Assembly (NCBI RefSeq): GCF_003318165.1 | Contig: NZ_QOCB01000123.1 | Span: forward strand, 1 to 43,178 | Reading direction: 5' to 3' | Source: Psychromonas sp. B3M02 | GTDB lineage: Bacteria; Pseudomonadota; Gammaproteobacteria; Enterobacterales; Psychromonadaceae | Length of the DNA stretch: 43,178 nucleotides | In this document: piece after piece, positions 27,704 through 37,181 of the stretch | Layout: every line of letters begins with the position of its first letter | Numbering within the stretch: the stretch's first letter is position 1 | Program-made: the position numbers and the translations under genes | The notes under the pieces: generated by a model | Told to the model about the DNA's origin: nothing | What the model saw: only the letters and a program-made list of their open reading frames with translations | The model's database searches: none

Positions 27704-28690
27704 TTAATTAAGTGGTTTAACTGCTTTTTTAGCAATTAATAGCGCACGTTTAGGGGCTGGGTGACCTTCGATAGTTTTAGTCGGGTCATTGGGATCTAGA
27801 TAATCCTCAAGGGATTCATTTTTCATCCAAGCGGTGCTGCGTTGTTCGCCGGTTAACGTGTCATTAATATCAACAATGCGAACGTCTTCAAAGCCACACT
27901 TTTCAACCCACAGCTTAAGCGCTTCAGCACTTGGCAAGAACCAAATGTTACGCATTTTGGCATAACGGTCAGCAGGCACTAATACGTCATCTTTATCACC
28001 GGCAATCACTAAGGTTTCTAACACCAGTTCACCACCTTCCACTAACTGATCTTGCAGTTGCGTAATATGGTCCATTGGCGATTTACGGTGGTATAACACA
28101 CCCATTGAGAACACCGTATCAAAGGCTTCCAATTTAGGTAATTCTTGAATACCTAAAGGCAACAAATGCACGTTTTGGTCTTTATTAGCAAAGTGTCTTA
28201 CTGCTTCAAATTGGCATAAAAACAGTTCGCTTGGGTCAATGCCCACCACAAATTCTGCACCTTCACCACGCATACGCCACATATGGTAACCACTGCCGCA
28301 GCCAACATCTAACACATAGCGATATTTAAGCGGGCTGATATGCGGTAAAACACGATCCCATTTCCAGTCACTGCGCCATTCAGTATCAATATGCACCCCG
28401 TGAATATGAAAAGGGCCTTTGCGCCACGGGTGGAATTTTTGTAATAGGTTTTCTAACTTCTTGGTCTCACCTGTTGATAATTCATTACCGTTTCCGATAC
28501 GCACTTCGTCTGTTAATTCAATGTGATCGGTTTTAATAGTCGGAAATTTATTTAATACCCGTATCCAGCTCGCTAACGTACCGTGAACATGGGTATTTTC
28601 CCAGTCATGTAACTGTGCGGGTAAATCACGCAACCAATGGCTTAAACGGTTTTTAGCAATAATGCTGTAGAAGTTACTGAAGTCGATCAT
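27704..28690 (-). CDS. cmoB: tRNA U34 carboxymethyltransferase CmoB
   Basis: CmoB transfers the carboxymethyl group from carboxy-S-adenosylmethionine to 5-hydroxyuridine at wobble position 34, completing cmo5U in several tRNAs. The product is about 328 residues. It contains [20 protein letters not shown] then [20 protein letters not shown] (Rossmann SAM loop, near 125), [17 protein letters not shown] (near 195) and the C-terminal [17 protein letters not shown]-like segment. The start [11 protein letters not shown] at 28690 matches the family. A longer in-frame start would run 101 bases into cmoA and is unlikely. It follows cmoA by 28 bp, the usual cmoA-cmoB arrangement. Confidence 0.95.
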   Translation of the reverse strand: MIDFSNFYSIIAKNRLSHWLRDLPAQLHDWENTHVHGTLASWIRVLNKFPTIKTDHIELTDEVRIGNGNELSTGETKKLENLLQKFHPWRKGPFHIHGVHIDTEWRSDWKWDRVLPHISPLKYRYVLDVGCGSGYHMWRMRGEGAEFVVGIDPSELFLCQFEAVRHFANKDQNVHLLPLGIQELPKLEAFDTVFSMGVLYHRKSPMDHITQLQDQLVEGGELVLETLVIAGDKDDVLVPADRYAKMRNIWFLPSAEALKLWVEKCGFEDVRIVDINDTLTGEQRSTAWMKNESLEDYLDPNDPTKTIEGHPAPKRALLIAKKAVKPLN

Positions 28691-28718
28691 GTGTTGCCTT
28701 GCTGTAATATAATGATGA

Positions 28719-29453
28719 TTAATCTTTAATACTGAGGATTGAACCGAAGTTAAAGCACTGATACCAAAGTTCATTGTGCTTAAACCCAGCTTCTTGGAGA
28801 CGTTGATAATGTTGTTCAACGGTATCTGAAATCAGCACATTATCTAATGAAGAACGCTTTTGACTGATTTCTAATTCGCTGTAACCTTGACTGCGTTTAA
28901 AGTCTAAGTGTAAATCAATTAATAGCTGGTGGCTTGTTGGATCTTCAAAAATAAATTTTTCAGATAAAATTAAAACGCCACCCGGTAATAAACCGTTATA
29001 AATATTGGTTAGTAGCGATAAACGCTTCTCTGGTGTTAAAAATTGTAGAGTAAAATTCAACACAACCACCGAGGCATTCTCAATCTGAATATTACAGATA
29101 TCATCTTGCAATACCGTCACCGGTACCTCTGATTTATAAGCTTGGATATATTGTTGGCAGGTTTCTACCATGGCCGATGAATTATCCACGGAAATGATCT
29201 GGCAACCTTGTTGTTCGTCTAGCCCACGACGCATCGATAACGTAGCTGCACCTAATGAACAGCCAAGATCGTACAAGTTAGAGTTATCTTGAGCACAACG
29301 GCGTGTGATCATCGCAATACTATTAATAATCTTTTCATAACCCGGTACCGAGCGTTTGATCATATCAGGAAAGACTTGCACGACCTGCTGATCAAAGCTA
29401 AAGCTATCCACTTTTTGTAAAGGTTGACTAAAAATATTATCGGTTTGGCTCAT
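28719..29453 (-). CDS. cmoA: Carboxy-S-adenosyl-L-methionine synthase CmoA
   Basis: CmoA makes carboxy-SAM from SAM and prephenate, the donor used by CmoB. The 244-residue protein shows the SAM-binding loop [17 protein letters not shown] (near 62), [42 protein letters not shown] and the prephenate-site region [14 protein letters not shown]. It starts [21 protein letters not shown] and is divergent from aspS with about 170 bp between. That gap should contain promoters for both. Confidence 0.96.
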   Translation of the reverse strand: MSQTDNIFSQPLQKVDSFSFDQQVVQVFPDMIKRSVPGYEKIINSIAMITRRCAQDNSNLYDLGCSLGAATLSMRRGLDEQQGCQIISVDNSSAMVETCQQYIQAYKSEVPVTVLQDDICNIQIENASVVVLNFTLQFLTPEKRLSLLTNIYNGLLPGGVLILSEKFIFEDPTSHQLLIDLHLDFKRSQGYSELEISQKRSSLDNVLISDTVEQHYQRLQEAGFKHNELWYQCFNFGSILSIKD

Positions 29454-29625
29454 AGGGCTGCCTAATTAATTAAAGTTTAAACTGGGTTGTTGAATTTGTA
29501 TTGCCGCGCATTTTACTTAAATTGTGTGGCAGGGTCATTTTTTTATTTAGCCATATGCCTCAAGGGCATTTTCTTTTATAATGTGTTGAATTATTTTGTA
29601 ATGTATTTAAAAACAGGAATCGATA

Positions 29626-31416
29626 ATGCGCACTATGTATTGTGGTGAAGTGACCGAGGCTAACATTGGTCAAGAAGTTGAATTAGTAGGTTGGATAAAC
29701 AAACAACGCGATCTAGGTGGTGTAACCTTTTTAGATGTACGTGATCGTGAAGGCATTGTGCAAGTTTTCTTCGATAACGATACCCCAGAAGCGACGGCGA
29801 TTGCAGCCACTGTGCGTAATGAATTTTGTATTAAAATGAAAGGCGAAGTACGTGCACGTCCTGAAGGTCAAGTGAACAAAAACATGACTACGGGCGGTAT
29901 TGAGATTCGTGGTCTTGAGCTGGAAATCTTAAACCGTGCTAAACCGTCTCCATTAGATAGCAACCAAACCAACTCTGAAGAGCAACGTTTACGTTACCGT
30001 TACCTAGACCTACGTCGTCCAGAAATGGCTGAGCGTATGGTATTCCGTTCAAAAGTAAGTAGCTTTGTACGTCGTTTCTTAGACGACAATGGTTTCTTAG
30101 ATGTTGAAACACCTATCTTAACCAAAGCAACACCAGAAGGTGCGCGTGACTATTTAGTACCAAGCCGTACTAACAAAGGTCAATTCTTTGCATTGCCGCA
30201 ATCACCACAATTGTTCAAACAATTGTTAATGATGTCTGGGTTAGATAAATACTACCAAATCGTTAAATGTTTCCGTGATGAAGACTTACGTGCCGATCGC
30301 CAACCAGAATTCACCCAAATAGATATCGAAACATCATTCATGACTGCTGATCAAGTGATGGATAAAACCGAAGAGATGGTGGTTAAGCTTTTCCAAGAGA
30401 TGCTAGACGTTGATTTAGGTTTATTCCCTAAAATGACTTACGCAGAAGCAATGCGTCGCTTCGGTAGTGATAAGCCAGACTTACGTATCGACTTCGAACT
30501 CGTTGACGTTGCTGACCTATTAAAAGAAGTAGAATTCAACGTATTCTCTGGCCCTGCCAATGATGCAGACAGCCGTGTTGCGGTAATCTGTGTACCAGGC
30601 GGTGCGTCACTTTCACGTAAAAACATCGATGAATACGGTAAATTCGTTAACATCTACGGTGCTAAAGGCTTAGCATGGATGAAAGTGAACGAAGTGGCTA
30701 AAGGCCTTGAGGGTGTTCAATCCCCAATCGCTAAATTCTTAACTGAAGAGATTGTAGCTGAAATTCTAAAGCGCACAGAAGCAAAAGATGGCGACATCAT
30801 CCTGTTCGGTGCTGATAAAGCCAACGTAGTTGCTGAAGCTATTGGCGCATTACGTCTGAAAGTAGCAGAAGACCTAGGCTTAATTAAAGATGAGTGGAAA
30901 CCACTTTGGGTAATCGACTTCCCAATGTTCGAACCACTTGAAGATGGTTCATTAACACCATTACATCACCCATTCACAGCACCAATCAACCTAACGGCTG
31001 AAGAATTAGAAGCAAACCCAGTAGGTGCTATCTCTAATGCTTACGACATGGTATTAAACGGTTGTGAGTTAGGCGGTGGTTCTGTACGTATTCATAAACA
31101 AGATATGCAAGCGGCGATTTTCCGCATCTTAAACATCTCTGATGAAGAAGCACAAGACAAGTTTGGTTTCCTATTAGAAGCACTACAATACGGCACACCA
31201 CCACATGCAGGTTTAGCATTTGGTTTAGACCGTCTAGTGATGTTAATGACTAAAACAACGTCAATTCGTGAAGTGATTGCCTTCCCGAAAACAGCGTCAG
31301 CGGCATGTCCGTTAACCAACGCACCGGGTTTTGCTAACCCAGCTGCATTGGCTGAGTTGAATATTGCTGTCGTGAAAGAAGCTAAAGCTGAGAAAGAAGA
31401 GCCTAAAGAGGGTTAA
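29626..31416 (+). CDS. aspS: Aspartyl-tRNA synthetase
   Basis: AspRS charges tRNA-Asp. The 596-residue protein has the N-terminal OB-fold anticodon domain ([24 protein letters not shown]) and the class II catalytic core: motif 2 [19 protein letters not shown] (near 215) and motif 3 [13 protein letters not shown] (near 527). The bacterial GAD insertion lies between. Length and sequence fit the discriminating bacterial enzyme. The C-terminus carries a short Lys/Glu extension ([13 protein letters not shown]). It is followed by a strong terminator and then the integron, so the integron lies next to an essential housekeeping gene. Confidence 0.98.
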   Translation: MRTMYCGEVTEANIGQEVELVGWINKQRDLGGVTFLDVRDREGIVQVFFDNDTPEATAIAATVRNEFCIKMKGEVRARPEGQVNKNMTTGGIEIRGLELEILNRAKPSPLDSNQTNSEEQRLRYRYLDLRRPEMAERMVFRSKVSSFVRRFLDDNGFLDVETPILTKATPEGARDYLVPSRTNKGQFFALPQSPQLFKQLLMMSGLDKYYQIVKCFRDEDLRADRQPEFTQIDIETSFMTADQVMDKTEEMVVKLFQEMLDVDLGLFPKMTYAEAMRRFGSDKPDLRIDFELVDVADLLKEVEFNVFSGPANDADSRVAVICVPGGASLSRKNIDEYGKFVNIYGAKGLAWMKVNEVAKGLEGVQSPIAKFLTEEIVAEILKRTEAKDGDIILFGADKANVVAEAIGALRLKVAEDLGLIKDEWKPLWVIDFPMFEPLEDGSLTPLHHPFTAPINLTAEELEANPVGAISNAYDMVLNGCELGGGSVRIHKQDMQAAIFRILNISDEEAQDKFGFLLEALQYGTPPHAGLAFGLDRLVMLMTKTTSIREVIAFPKTASAACPLTNAPGFANPAALAELNIAVVKEAKAEKEEPKEG

Positions 31417-31447
31417 TCCTTTTTTTGATTTAGTTTTCTCTTGATAG

Positions 31448-31495
31448 AAAGGGAGATGATGTTGCTAGTGATAGTGATGTTGTCTCCCTTTTTTT
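31448..31495 (+). terminator. Terminator after aspS
   Basis: AAAGGGAGA (31448-31456) pairs with TCTCCC (31483-31488) then a run of seven Ts. The stem is closed over a 26-base loop. Confidence 0.8.
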
Positions 31496-31620
31496 GTTTC
31501 TGTAGTTTGAGGTGGCTTATTTCTCGTTATCCTCGTTCCTCGTGGTAACGCATTGTGGCAGTTTGATGTTTGTTAATAGTGGTTTCACTCTGTCGGCGAG
31601 CCACTTTGTATAACGGGTTA

Positions 31621-32598
31621 TTATTCATTTATCGCTTGTAAATCAGAGAAAGGGCTACGTACGCCATTTGCTCCAGCTTGTAATACATGGGTATAAATTT
31701 GTGTTGTTCTGATATCTGAATGTCCTAATTGTTCTTGAACTGTTCTTATGTCTGCACCTCTTTGTAAAAGGTGTGTTGCGAATGAATGACGTAATGTGTG
31801 GCACGTTACACGTTTATCAAAATTTAATTTTTTTGCTGTCTGTTTGATTGTTCGCTGCAAATTACTTTCATGTAAATGATGCCTTCTTAAGTTATTTGTT
31901 CCTGGTTCCAAACTGAGTTTTGATGATGGAAACAAATAATGCCAACCCAACTCCTTTGGCGCACTGGGATATTTAGCGGCGAGTGCAAAAGGTAAATAAA
32001 CACCATTGTAACAAGGGTTTGTAATATCTTGTTGGTAGTACAAACGTACACTGGAAATTTGGTCTCTCAAGGGTGTTAATAATTCTTTTGCTAATGTAAC
32101 TCTTCGATGTTTCCCTCCTTTACCATTCCAAATTTGAAGAGATGAATAATCAAAATCAATATCTTGTATTCGTAGCCTTAACACTTCCATAAGTCGTAAA
32201 CCGCTACCATATAGAATGTTACAAGGAAGTGAGAGTGGTGCAGGTATATTTTTTAGCAATAATGCCGTTTCTGTTAAGTTTAAAACAACAGGGAGTTTAG
32301 GTTGCATATGGCTGCGGTTAAATTTGAGTGTTAATGTTAAAGGGTTATCTAAAAACTCTTTATACAGATACACCAGTGCATTTAATGCTAATGATTGTGT
32401 TTTAGGAGCTACATTGCGTTGGTTAGCTAAAAATGAAAGAAAAGACTCAACATCCTGATTATGGCATTCAATAGGGTGCTTTTTTTGATTGAAGTGTATA
32501 AAAGATGTGATCCAATAAATATATGCTTTAATTGTTTTTTCTGCATAATTTTTCATACGCATATTTTCAGTAATAGCCATTAAAAATGGTGATTTCAT
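31621..32598 (-). CDS. intI: Integron integrase IntI
   Basis: IntI is the tyrosine recombinase that inserts and excises gene cassettes at attI and folded attC sites. The 325-residue protein has the SAM-like N-terminal domain ([24 protein letters not shown]) and the catalytic residues: Arg in [16 protein letters not shown], His-x-x-Arg in [14 protein letters not shown], His in [10 protein letters not shown] and the nucleophile Tyr in IYTHVLQ. Between them is the integron-specific insertion ([20 protein letters not shown]) that separates IntI from XerC/D. TAGAGG precedes the ATG. It points away from the cassette array, as usual, and a LexA-like box lies 25 bp upstream. No frameshift is seen, so it may be active. 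Confidence 0.97.
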   Translation of the reverse strand: MKSPFLMAITENMRMKNYAEKTIKAYIYWITSFIHFNQKKHPIECHNQDVESFLSFLANQRNVAPKTQSLALNALVYLYKEFLDNPLTLTLKFNRSHMQPKLPVVLNLTETALLLKNIPAPLSLPCNILYGSGLRLMEVLRLRIQDIDFDYSSLQIWNGKGGKHRRVTLAKELLTPLRDQISSVRLYYQQDITNPCYNGVYLPFALAAKYPSAPKELGWHYLFPSSKLSLEPGTNNLRRHHLHESNLQRTIKQTAKKLNFDKRVTCHTLRHSFATHLLQRGADIRTVQEQLGHSDIRTTQIYTHVLQAGANGVRSPFSDLQAINE

Positions 32599-32622
32599 AA
32601 AATACCTCTACAAATAAAACTA

Positions 32623-32638
32623 ATGTTTATTTATACAG
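32623..32638 (-). promoter_or_regulatory. LexA-box-like site upstream of intI
   Basis: On the minus strand CTGTATAAATAAACAT matches CTGT-(AT)4-ACAG at 13 to 14 of 16 positions, keeping CTGT and ACA. It lies 25-40 bp before the intI start, where a repressor would block the promoter. SOS control of IntI by LexA is known for mobile and Vibrio integrons; here it is inferred. Confidence 0.65.
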
Positions 32639-32647
32639 TGTAGTGCG

Positions 32648-32832
32648 TTTGCCACTTTTCCGCCGTAAATATTGCATTTTGTCGTCTTTCTACATGACTT
32701 ATATTTCATTTTTTATTTTAAATTGTTGATTAAAATGATAATTGTATTAGTCTAAGTCTATTATTAATCATTAGATATTTGCCATCTTTCCGCGAGAAAG
32801 GTGACATTTTGTTATCTAATATGCTGTTATAA
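32648..32832. other. attI region with two related 49-bp segments
   Basis: The first-cassette junction is at the G of GTTATAA (32826-32832), directly before the first cassette gene. Two segments beginning TTTGCCA (32648 and 32778, 130 bp apart) are alike: both contain TTTCCGC and CATTTTGT at the same spacing. attI sites usually hold direct repeats that bind IntI, so these could be such sites or a duplicated attI. Confidence 0.6.
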
Positions 32833-32856
32833 GCCAACTCAAGGAGCAGTGTTTAA

Positions 32857-33855
32857 ATGCAAAATGTCACACGTAATCATCATTTTGTTGCTCAGGTAGA
32901 GCAGAGGCTCAATGCAATCAATCCAAGCATATCTAAGAAGAACCAAAGAATTTATTCTTTTCACATTAAAGATCGAGAAGCCTACAAACTTGATTTACTA
33001 TCTGAAAATGGAGAAAAAATAGAAGACAATCTTAGTTTTGATGATTTATTTTCATTTGAGATGTTGAATGAAAATCAAAGGCTTAATTTAGAGAAAGCCT
33101 TTGGGGTATATGAGAATAATGTTGGTAAATTAACTGAATCATTATTAAACAAAGTTAATGATAATAACGATGATATCAAAAATGAAATATTGGAAATATT
33201 TGCTTTAAAGTTACTCAATACTTTTAGAAATCCCTATTGTATTAAAAAGACACTCAATACAATTGGTCTGCTATCTAATTATTACCCCGCTAATGTTGAG
33301 TTAAAAGAACTATATGAAAAAATTGATGGTTTTAATCACCCTAAGGCTGAGGATATAACCTCAAATTTCGGTGTATCTGTAGAAGAATACAAAAAATGGA
33401 TGAAGTCATTGTTTATGCTTTTGATTCCTCCTATTGATGAAAACATGAATGCAATTGAAGTTCTTATGAAGTCATTTTTTGAAAATAATAAAAGCAATAT
33501 AAATATATTTATCTCTACATATACCGGTGAACATATAGATAAGCATGTTTTATTGTCTGATCGAGGCTTCACCGTTATAAGTGAAGACAAAGCTCTTACT
33601 ACGTATGAGTTTAATCTAACCAGTAATGCTTTTATAACCTATTGTTTCGCTGATATGAGGTCAATGGCATGTAAATATACTACTAATAATACGCTTGTAG
33701 AGTCTTTATTAAGTATGCAAGAAAATAAAACTTCAATATTGAATGTTAAAGTTTTAAAAAATGATCTTGAACTATTATCGCGGTATAACAATAACCTTAT
33801 ATATCAGTCTTTTAATAATGTGTATTGTAAAAGTAAGCAAGTATATGGCTTATAA
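32857..33855 (+). CDS. Cassette 1: DUF4238-like protein
   Basis: The 332-residue protein opens MQNVTRNHHFVAQVEQRLNAI...KNQRIYSFHIKDREAY. This resembles the DUF4238 start (H-x-V-P-x-x-x-L then a short strand with a basic residue), though the usual VP is VA. The middle is helical (KLTESLLNKVNDNNDDIKNEILEIFALKLLNTFRNPY) and the C-terminal part is a mixed alpha/beta segment (INIFISTYTGEHIDKHVLLSDRGF). DUF4238 is unassigned but often met among defence and mobile genes. AAGGAG sits 10 bases before the ATG, just past attI. The stop lies inside the attC of the cassette. Low GC and lysine/asparagine-rich codons match the other cassettes. Confidence 0.85.
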   Translation: MQNVTRNHHFVAQVEQRLNAINPSISKKNQRIYSFHIKDREAYKLDLLSENGEKIEDNLSFDDLFSFEMLNENQRLNLEKAFGVYENNVGKLTESLLNKVNDNNDDIKNEILEIFALKLLNTFRNPYCIKKTLNTIGLLSNYYPANVELKELYEKIDGFNHPKAEDITSNFGVSVEEYKKWMKSLFMLLIPPIDENMNAIEVLMKSFFENNKSNINIFISTYTGEHIDKHVLLSDRGFTVISEDKALTTYEFNLTSNAFITYCFADMRSMACKYTTNNTLVESLLSMQENKTSILNVKVLKNDLELLSRYNNNLIYQSFNNVYCKSKQVYGL

Positions 33856-33957
33856 CAAGCTAATCAACTGGACGTATTACGGTTGTCATCGTTTTTGCAA
33901 AAGAAATACATGGCAAAAACAATACCAACCTACACGCCAGTTATTAGGGCGTTATGT
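33850..33957 (+). repeat. attC site 1
   Basis: The site runs from R'' TTATAAC (33850-33856) to R' GTTATGT (33951-33957). Inner arms AACTGG/CCAGTT, CTAAT/ATTAG and GTTTTTGC/GCAAAAAC pair, giving the folded attC hairpin of about 108 bases. The crossover is after G33951. Confidence 0.9.
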
Positions 33958-33967
33958 GTTTTATAGA

Positions 33968-33984
33968 GTTATGCGTATAACAAG
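33968..33984 (+). repeat. Collapsed attC remnant
   Basis: GTTAT-GCGT-ATAAC followed by AAG places an R'-like sequence directly before an R''-like one, with no cassette between. It lies just inside cassette 2. It looks like the remains of an emptied cassette, though chance cannot be excluded for such a short match. Confidence 0.4.
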
Positions 33985-34056
33985 ATGTGGTACTTCGGAG
34001 TAGATTTTTTATATCCGAATGATAAATTCATAAAAATTATATATTTAAGGTTGTAT

Positions 34057-34614
34057 ATGGATGTAGTGTCAATGAAAGGAAGCGGGGGGGCAGCCATTTC
34101 GCATTCAAAAGAGTCACTGAGTTTAGCTTATGTTCAAGCTTTATTAGCGGCTACAGGACTAAATCATAATGAACCTAAAATCGATAATGATGGTATTGAT
34201 ATTACAATTCGAGGTAAAGGTTTTGATGGGATTTTTCAAGAACCTAAAATTGAAGTTCAACTAAAGTGTACAGCTAAATCGGGTATTATTGACCTAAAAA
34301 ATAATGAGCTTGTGTTTCAGCTCGAAAAGAAAAATTATAATTACCTTACAGGACCGTCTCCACTCCCTCTTATTTTGGTAGTTCATCACGCACCGAAAAA
34401 TTTTGACGAATGGCTCATAGAAACAGCGGAAGGTACGACTATAAAATACGCATCTTATTGGTATAGTTTATATGGAAATGAGCCTATCGAAAAAGAATCT
34501 AGAACTGTTAGGATACCATTGCAACAGAGGTTCGATAGTCAGGCTTTAATATGTATGATGGAATTAGCGAGTAAAGCTGAGATGATATATAACCTAGAGG
34601 AGGCTAAAGTATGA
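34057..34614 (+). CDS. Cassette 2, gene A: DUF4365-like PD-(D/E)xK nuclease fold
   Basis: The 185-residue protein matches the DUF4365 pattern. It has a helical start (KESLSLAYVQALLAATGL), an Asp in KIDNDGIDITIRGKGFDG (near 45), then EVQLKCTAKSG (Q-x-K catalytic strand, near 71). A C-terminal VYWS-like strand (ASYWYSLYG) and a final QRFDSQALICMMELAS helix follow. This D...(E/Q)xK arrangement is that of restriction-like nucleases. The start at 34057 (MDVVSM) has AAGG upstream; an upstream in-frame start reads from the collapsed attC and is unlikely. It overlaps gene B by four bases (ATGA). Acting with B in DNA or RNA cleavage on a trigger is a hypothesis. Confidence 0.85.
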   Translation: MDVVSMKGSGGAAISHSKESLSLAYVQALLAATGLNHNEPKIDNDGIDITIRGKGFDGIFQEPKIEVQLKCTAKSGIIDLKNNELVFQLEKKNYNYLTGPSPLPLILVVHHAPKNFDEWLIETAEGTTIKYASYWYSLYGNEPIEKESRTVRIPLQQRFDSQALICMMELASKAEMIYNLEEAKV

Positions 34615-35723
34615 GTAATAACCTAGCTCTCCTTGGAGCACTTAAAAATTACCTTCGTATTAATGGAGGTCAGGAAAAGGCAACTAATCCAGAACGCTTT
34701 AGTGTTTGGTATGACCAAACTCACGAGCTTGAAATCGTGTTGCCTGCTGAGGCATTAGCCAATCACGAACAGTCAAATACCTTATTATCTGAAGCAATTA
34801 TCAATATTTCAAGTGCATATCAGCTTTGTCCTGAAAACTTCAAAACAAAGCTTCTTAATGGTGATAGTGACTTTTTACAAGTTCGTTCATCTGGGAAACG
34901 GATAAATCATGGTCGAATTAACTTTAGTGAAGGCCTGAATGCTTTGACTGGGTTGTATGGAATTATAAAATCATCTGCCAGTAATAACATAAAAGTGAAG
35001 GGTAAACGAAAAGCCATTAATCAATACCTTTCAGGCGTAAACATGTTGGCACCCAAAGCAGGTTCATTTATATACACTGTTGAGCTTCAATTATTAGATC
35101 TAGAAAGAGAGGAAAGTCAGAATCATGCCTTTGATCAGGAAACCTCTTTTGGTCGTTATGTAAATGCTAATTTAGCCATCGCCTTAGCTAGAGTTGCGGA
35201 AAAAATAAAGTCTAATGATTATGAGTCGCCTGCTAAACTACTTAGTGTCGGAATTGATAGTACATTTTGTAATAATTTTCTCGATTTATTTTCAAATAGT
35301 TCAGATAAGTTAGAATTCAATTTTGATTGGTCATTTAAGGAAGAGATTTTTAAAAATGTTCCAAATAACGTTGTGTTTAACTACAGTGACAGAGAAAAAA
35401 TTGAGCGTTTTAAAAAGTTACTGAGTAAAAGTAACACTAAGTATTACGCAGATTTACCCGCTTATATCGAAAAATATAGTTGGCCTATAGAAGATGAGAA
35501 AGGAAGAGTTTATTTACGGTTAGTTATTGATGGCAAAGAACACACCTGTTTTATAGAAACAGATTCTAGCCTTTATGAAACCTTGAAAGCTGAACATGCG
35601 AAAAAACAAATATCGATAACATGTGAACTATTAATTACATCAGGTAATAGAACATCAATCGATGTTCTTAAACTCCATAGTATTCGAATAAATGAAAATC
35701 AAGAAATAAAAGTAGATGTCTAA
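34611..35723 (+). CDS. Cassette 2, gene B: unknown partner of the DUF4365 protein
   Basis: No known domain is recognised in this 370-residue protein. It starts MSNNLALLGALKNYLRINGG and has no signal peptide or membrane helix. An early alpha/beta region (EIVLPAEALANHEQSNTLLSEAIINI) is followed by a conserved-looking core (FDQETSFGRYVNANLAIALARVAEKI, near 176). The C-terminal part (YLRLVIDGKEHTCFIETDS, near 302) reads as a beta-rich domain. GAGG overlaps the end of gene A and the ATG sits in its stop, so the two proteins are made together and probably interact. Both are carried by one integron cassette, so they would move together. A sensor or regulator of the nuclease is plausible. Confidence 0.85.
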   Translation: MSNNLALLGALKNYLRINGGQEKATNPERFSVWYDQTHELEIVLPAEALANHEQSNTLLSEAIINISSAYQLCPENFKTKLLNGDSDFLQVRSSGKRINHGRINFSEGLNALTGLYGIIKSSASNNIKVKGKRKAINQYLSGVNMLAPKAGSFIYTVELQLLDLEREESQNHAFDQETSFGRYVNANLAIALARVAEKIKSNDYESPAKLLSVGIDSTFCNNFLDLFSNSSDKLEFNFDWSFKEEIFKNVPNNVVFNYSDREKIERFKKLLSKSNTKYYADLPAYIEKYSWPIEDEKGRVYLRLVIDGKEHTCFIETDSSLYETLKAEHAKKQISITCELLITSGNRTSIDVLKLHSIRINENQEIKVDV

Positions 35724-35745
35724 AAGTGTATTTTGTGCAAAAAAC

Positions 35746-35846
35746 ACATAACAAGTCACTAAAGCAGGACTCGTAACAGTTGGCTCGGTTCCGCTTCGCT
35801 TCACATTTTAGCCAACAATTACTCGCCTCTTAGTGAGGCGTTAGTT
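35746..35846 (+). repeat. attC site 2
   Basis: R'' ACATAAC (35746-35752) to R' GTTAGTT (35840-35846), about 101 bases. Arms such as AGTTGGCT/AGCCAACA fold the centre. The crossover is after G35840. Confidence 0.9.
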
Positions 35847-35862
35847 TGCTATCGGAGTATTT

Positions 35863-36312
35863 ATGAGACCCTCAAAAATTTTACCTAAATACATACATGG
35901 TTTAAAAAATGCTCTTGAAAAATATGGAGCAACTCAAAGAGATCAATACTCATGGATATCTAAAACTGAAGAACATTTTATATTTTCTGCTGAACGTGAT
36001 CATAAAGATAAAGAGCGAAATAAATATGATCATCTGGAAGGAAAATTTATTAAAAAAGTAAGACCATTATCAAAAGAGCTTGGCGATGCTCCATTGACCG
36101 TGAGCCACGGAAAAGAGTTATATGATGCCGTAAAGCTGACCTATGAAAATAAAGATTATTGTAAGTTATTGATCGTTAACGGTACAAAATATGGTACTAG
36201 TTCTGGTGGTGTACGTGCTGTGCTTGATAGTGACCTTTGGCAGTTTTCTGCATTCAATGGGACAGTAGAAGAAGGTTTTGATTTTATCCTAGAAAGGGTT
36301 AAAGCAAACTAA
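35863..36312 (+). CDS. Cassette 3: unknown protein
   Basis: The 149-residue protein is not recognised. It is lysine-rich (MRPSKILPKYIHGLKNALEKYGATQ), with an aromatic HFIFSAERDHKDKERNKYDHL segment (near 38) and a C-terminal strand-turn part (KLLIVNGTKYGTSSGGVRAVLDSDLWQF, near 100). No signal peptide or membrane segment is visible. Its stop lies inside attC 3, so the gene is tightly packed in the cassette. A ribosome binding site (GGAG) precedes the ATG. No function is claimed. Confidence 0.75.
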   Translation: MRPSKILPKYIHGLKNALEKYGATQRDQYSWISKTEEHFIFSAERDHKDKERNKYDHLEGKFIKKVRPLSKELGDAPLTVSHGKELYDAVKLTYENKDYCKLLIVNGTKYGTSSGGVRAVLDSDLWQFSAFNGTVEEGFDFILERVKAN

Positions 36313-36404
36313 CAAGCCAATTAACAGGACTAAAAACAGCGGGCTATCTCGCTTCGCTCGTATTTTAGCCCACAATTTTTAGCCCGTTATTAGGGGCGTT
36401 AGGC
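36307..36404 (+). repeat. attC site 3
   Basis: R'' AACTAAC (36307-36313) to R' GTTAGGC (36398-36404), 98 bases. GCGGGCTA/TAGCCCAC and AATTTTTAGCCCG-type arms form the imperfect hairpin. The crossover is after G36398. Confidence 0.9.
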
Positions 36405-36446
36405 ATTTTTTAATGTAGTGGGTTTAAATTTTAACAGGAAGTTTTA

Positions 36447-37169
36447 ATGTTTAATTGGATAAAAGAATTGCGTACAAAGAAAGAAAATAAAAGCGTAGTT
36501 AGTCATACTGAAATTATTAATAACGAATCAAAAGAAGATCCTCTAATGAACAGTAAAGATTTGTATATGGATACATATAAAGAAGTTGCAAAATCTTGGG
36601 TTGCTGCTGATATTAAGTTATCAAAACTATTAGAAGAAGAATTGCCACTATATAGTGGTCAAACTAGTGAACATTTAAAATCTTTTGATTATATTGAAAA
36701 TATGGATAGATATAAATGTGGGATTTGGCTAACAGGAAGTTTATTTTACGCAAAAGACTACTGTTACTTCAGGGTTAATAATAATACCAAAGGACAGTTA
36801 TTATTTTCATTAAAATTAGCCTCCACAATCAATGTAATAGAATTCCCTTCTATTTATCATCCAGGAGATGCTATTGGTAAAATTATTAATAATGTAACTC
36901 CTGATGTATTCATCTCACAGAATTGGGAGCATATTCTTCAAGAATTAATTAAGCTAGACAGTCAATATTCTGATGTTAAAGGGCATATTAGAAGAGAAGG
37001 CAGCCCTAACAACATGGGGATTGAAATTGGTGGTTTGTCAGAGGTTTGGATCTGTAATAAATTAAATCTTGTTCAGGTTGGAGATTATGTGGTTCCAAAA
37101 ACTAAAAGCGAATTTCAAAAAAAATACGGAAATAATGCTTTAGAACTACCACAAAAATTCTTCATATAG
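36447..37169 (+). CDS. Cassette 4: unknown protein
   Basis: The 240-residue protein is not recognised. After a charged N-terminus (MFNWIKELRTKKENKSVVSH) it has a helical segment (DTYKEVAKSWVAADIKLSKLLEEELP) and then alternating strands (GIWLTGSLFYAKDYCYFRVN, INVIEFPSIYHPGDAIGKI). An internal Met at residue 34 (MNSKDLYM) is a second possible start, but AGGAAG before 36447 favours the longer form. Its attC starts 12 bp after the stop and is interrupted by the IS110 element, so the cassette has probably lost normal mobility. Confidence 0.75.
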   Translation: MFNWIKELRTKKENKSVVSHTEIINNESKEDPLMNSKDLYMDTYKEVAKSWVAADIKLSKLLEEELPLYSGQTSEHLKSFDYIENMDRYKCGIWLTGSLFYAKDYCYFRVNNNTKGQLLFSLKLASTINVIEFPSIYHPGDAIGKIINNVTPDVFISQNWEHILQELIKLDSQYSDVKGHIRREGSPNNMGIEIGGLSEVWICNKLNLVQVGDYVVPKTKSEFQKKYGNNALELPQKFFI

Positions 37170-37181
37170 TTTACTACCAAT

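Noticed and set aside
32598-32826. A Pc cassette promoter in the attI region
   Set aside because: No hexamer pair with acceptable spacing could be supported; candidates such as TTGTTG with TATTAG were too weak.
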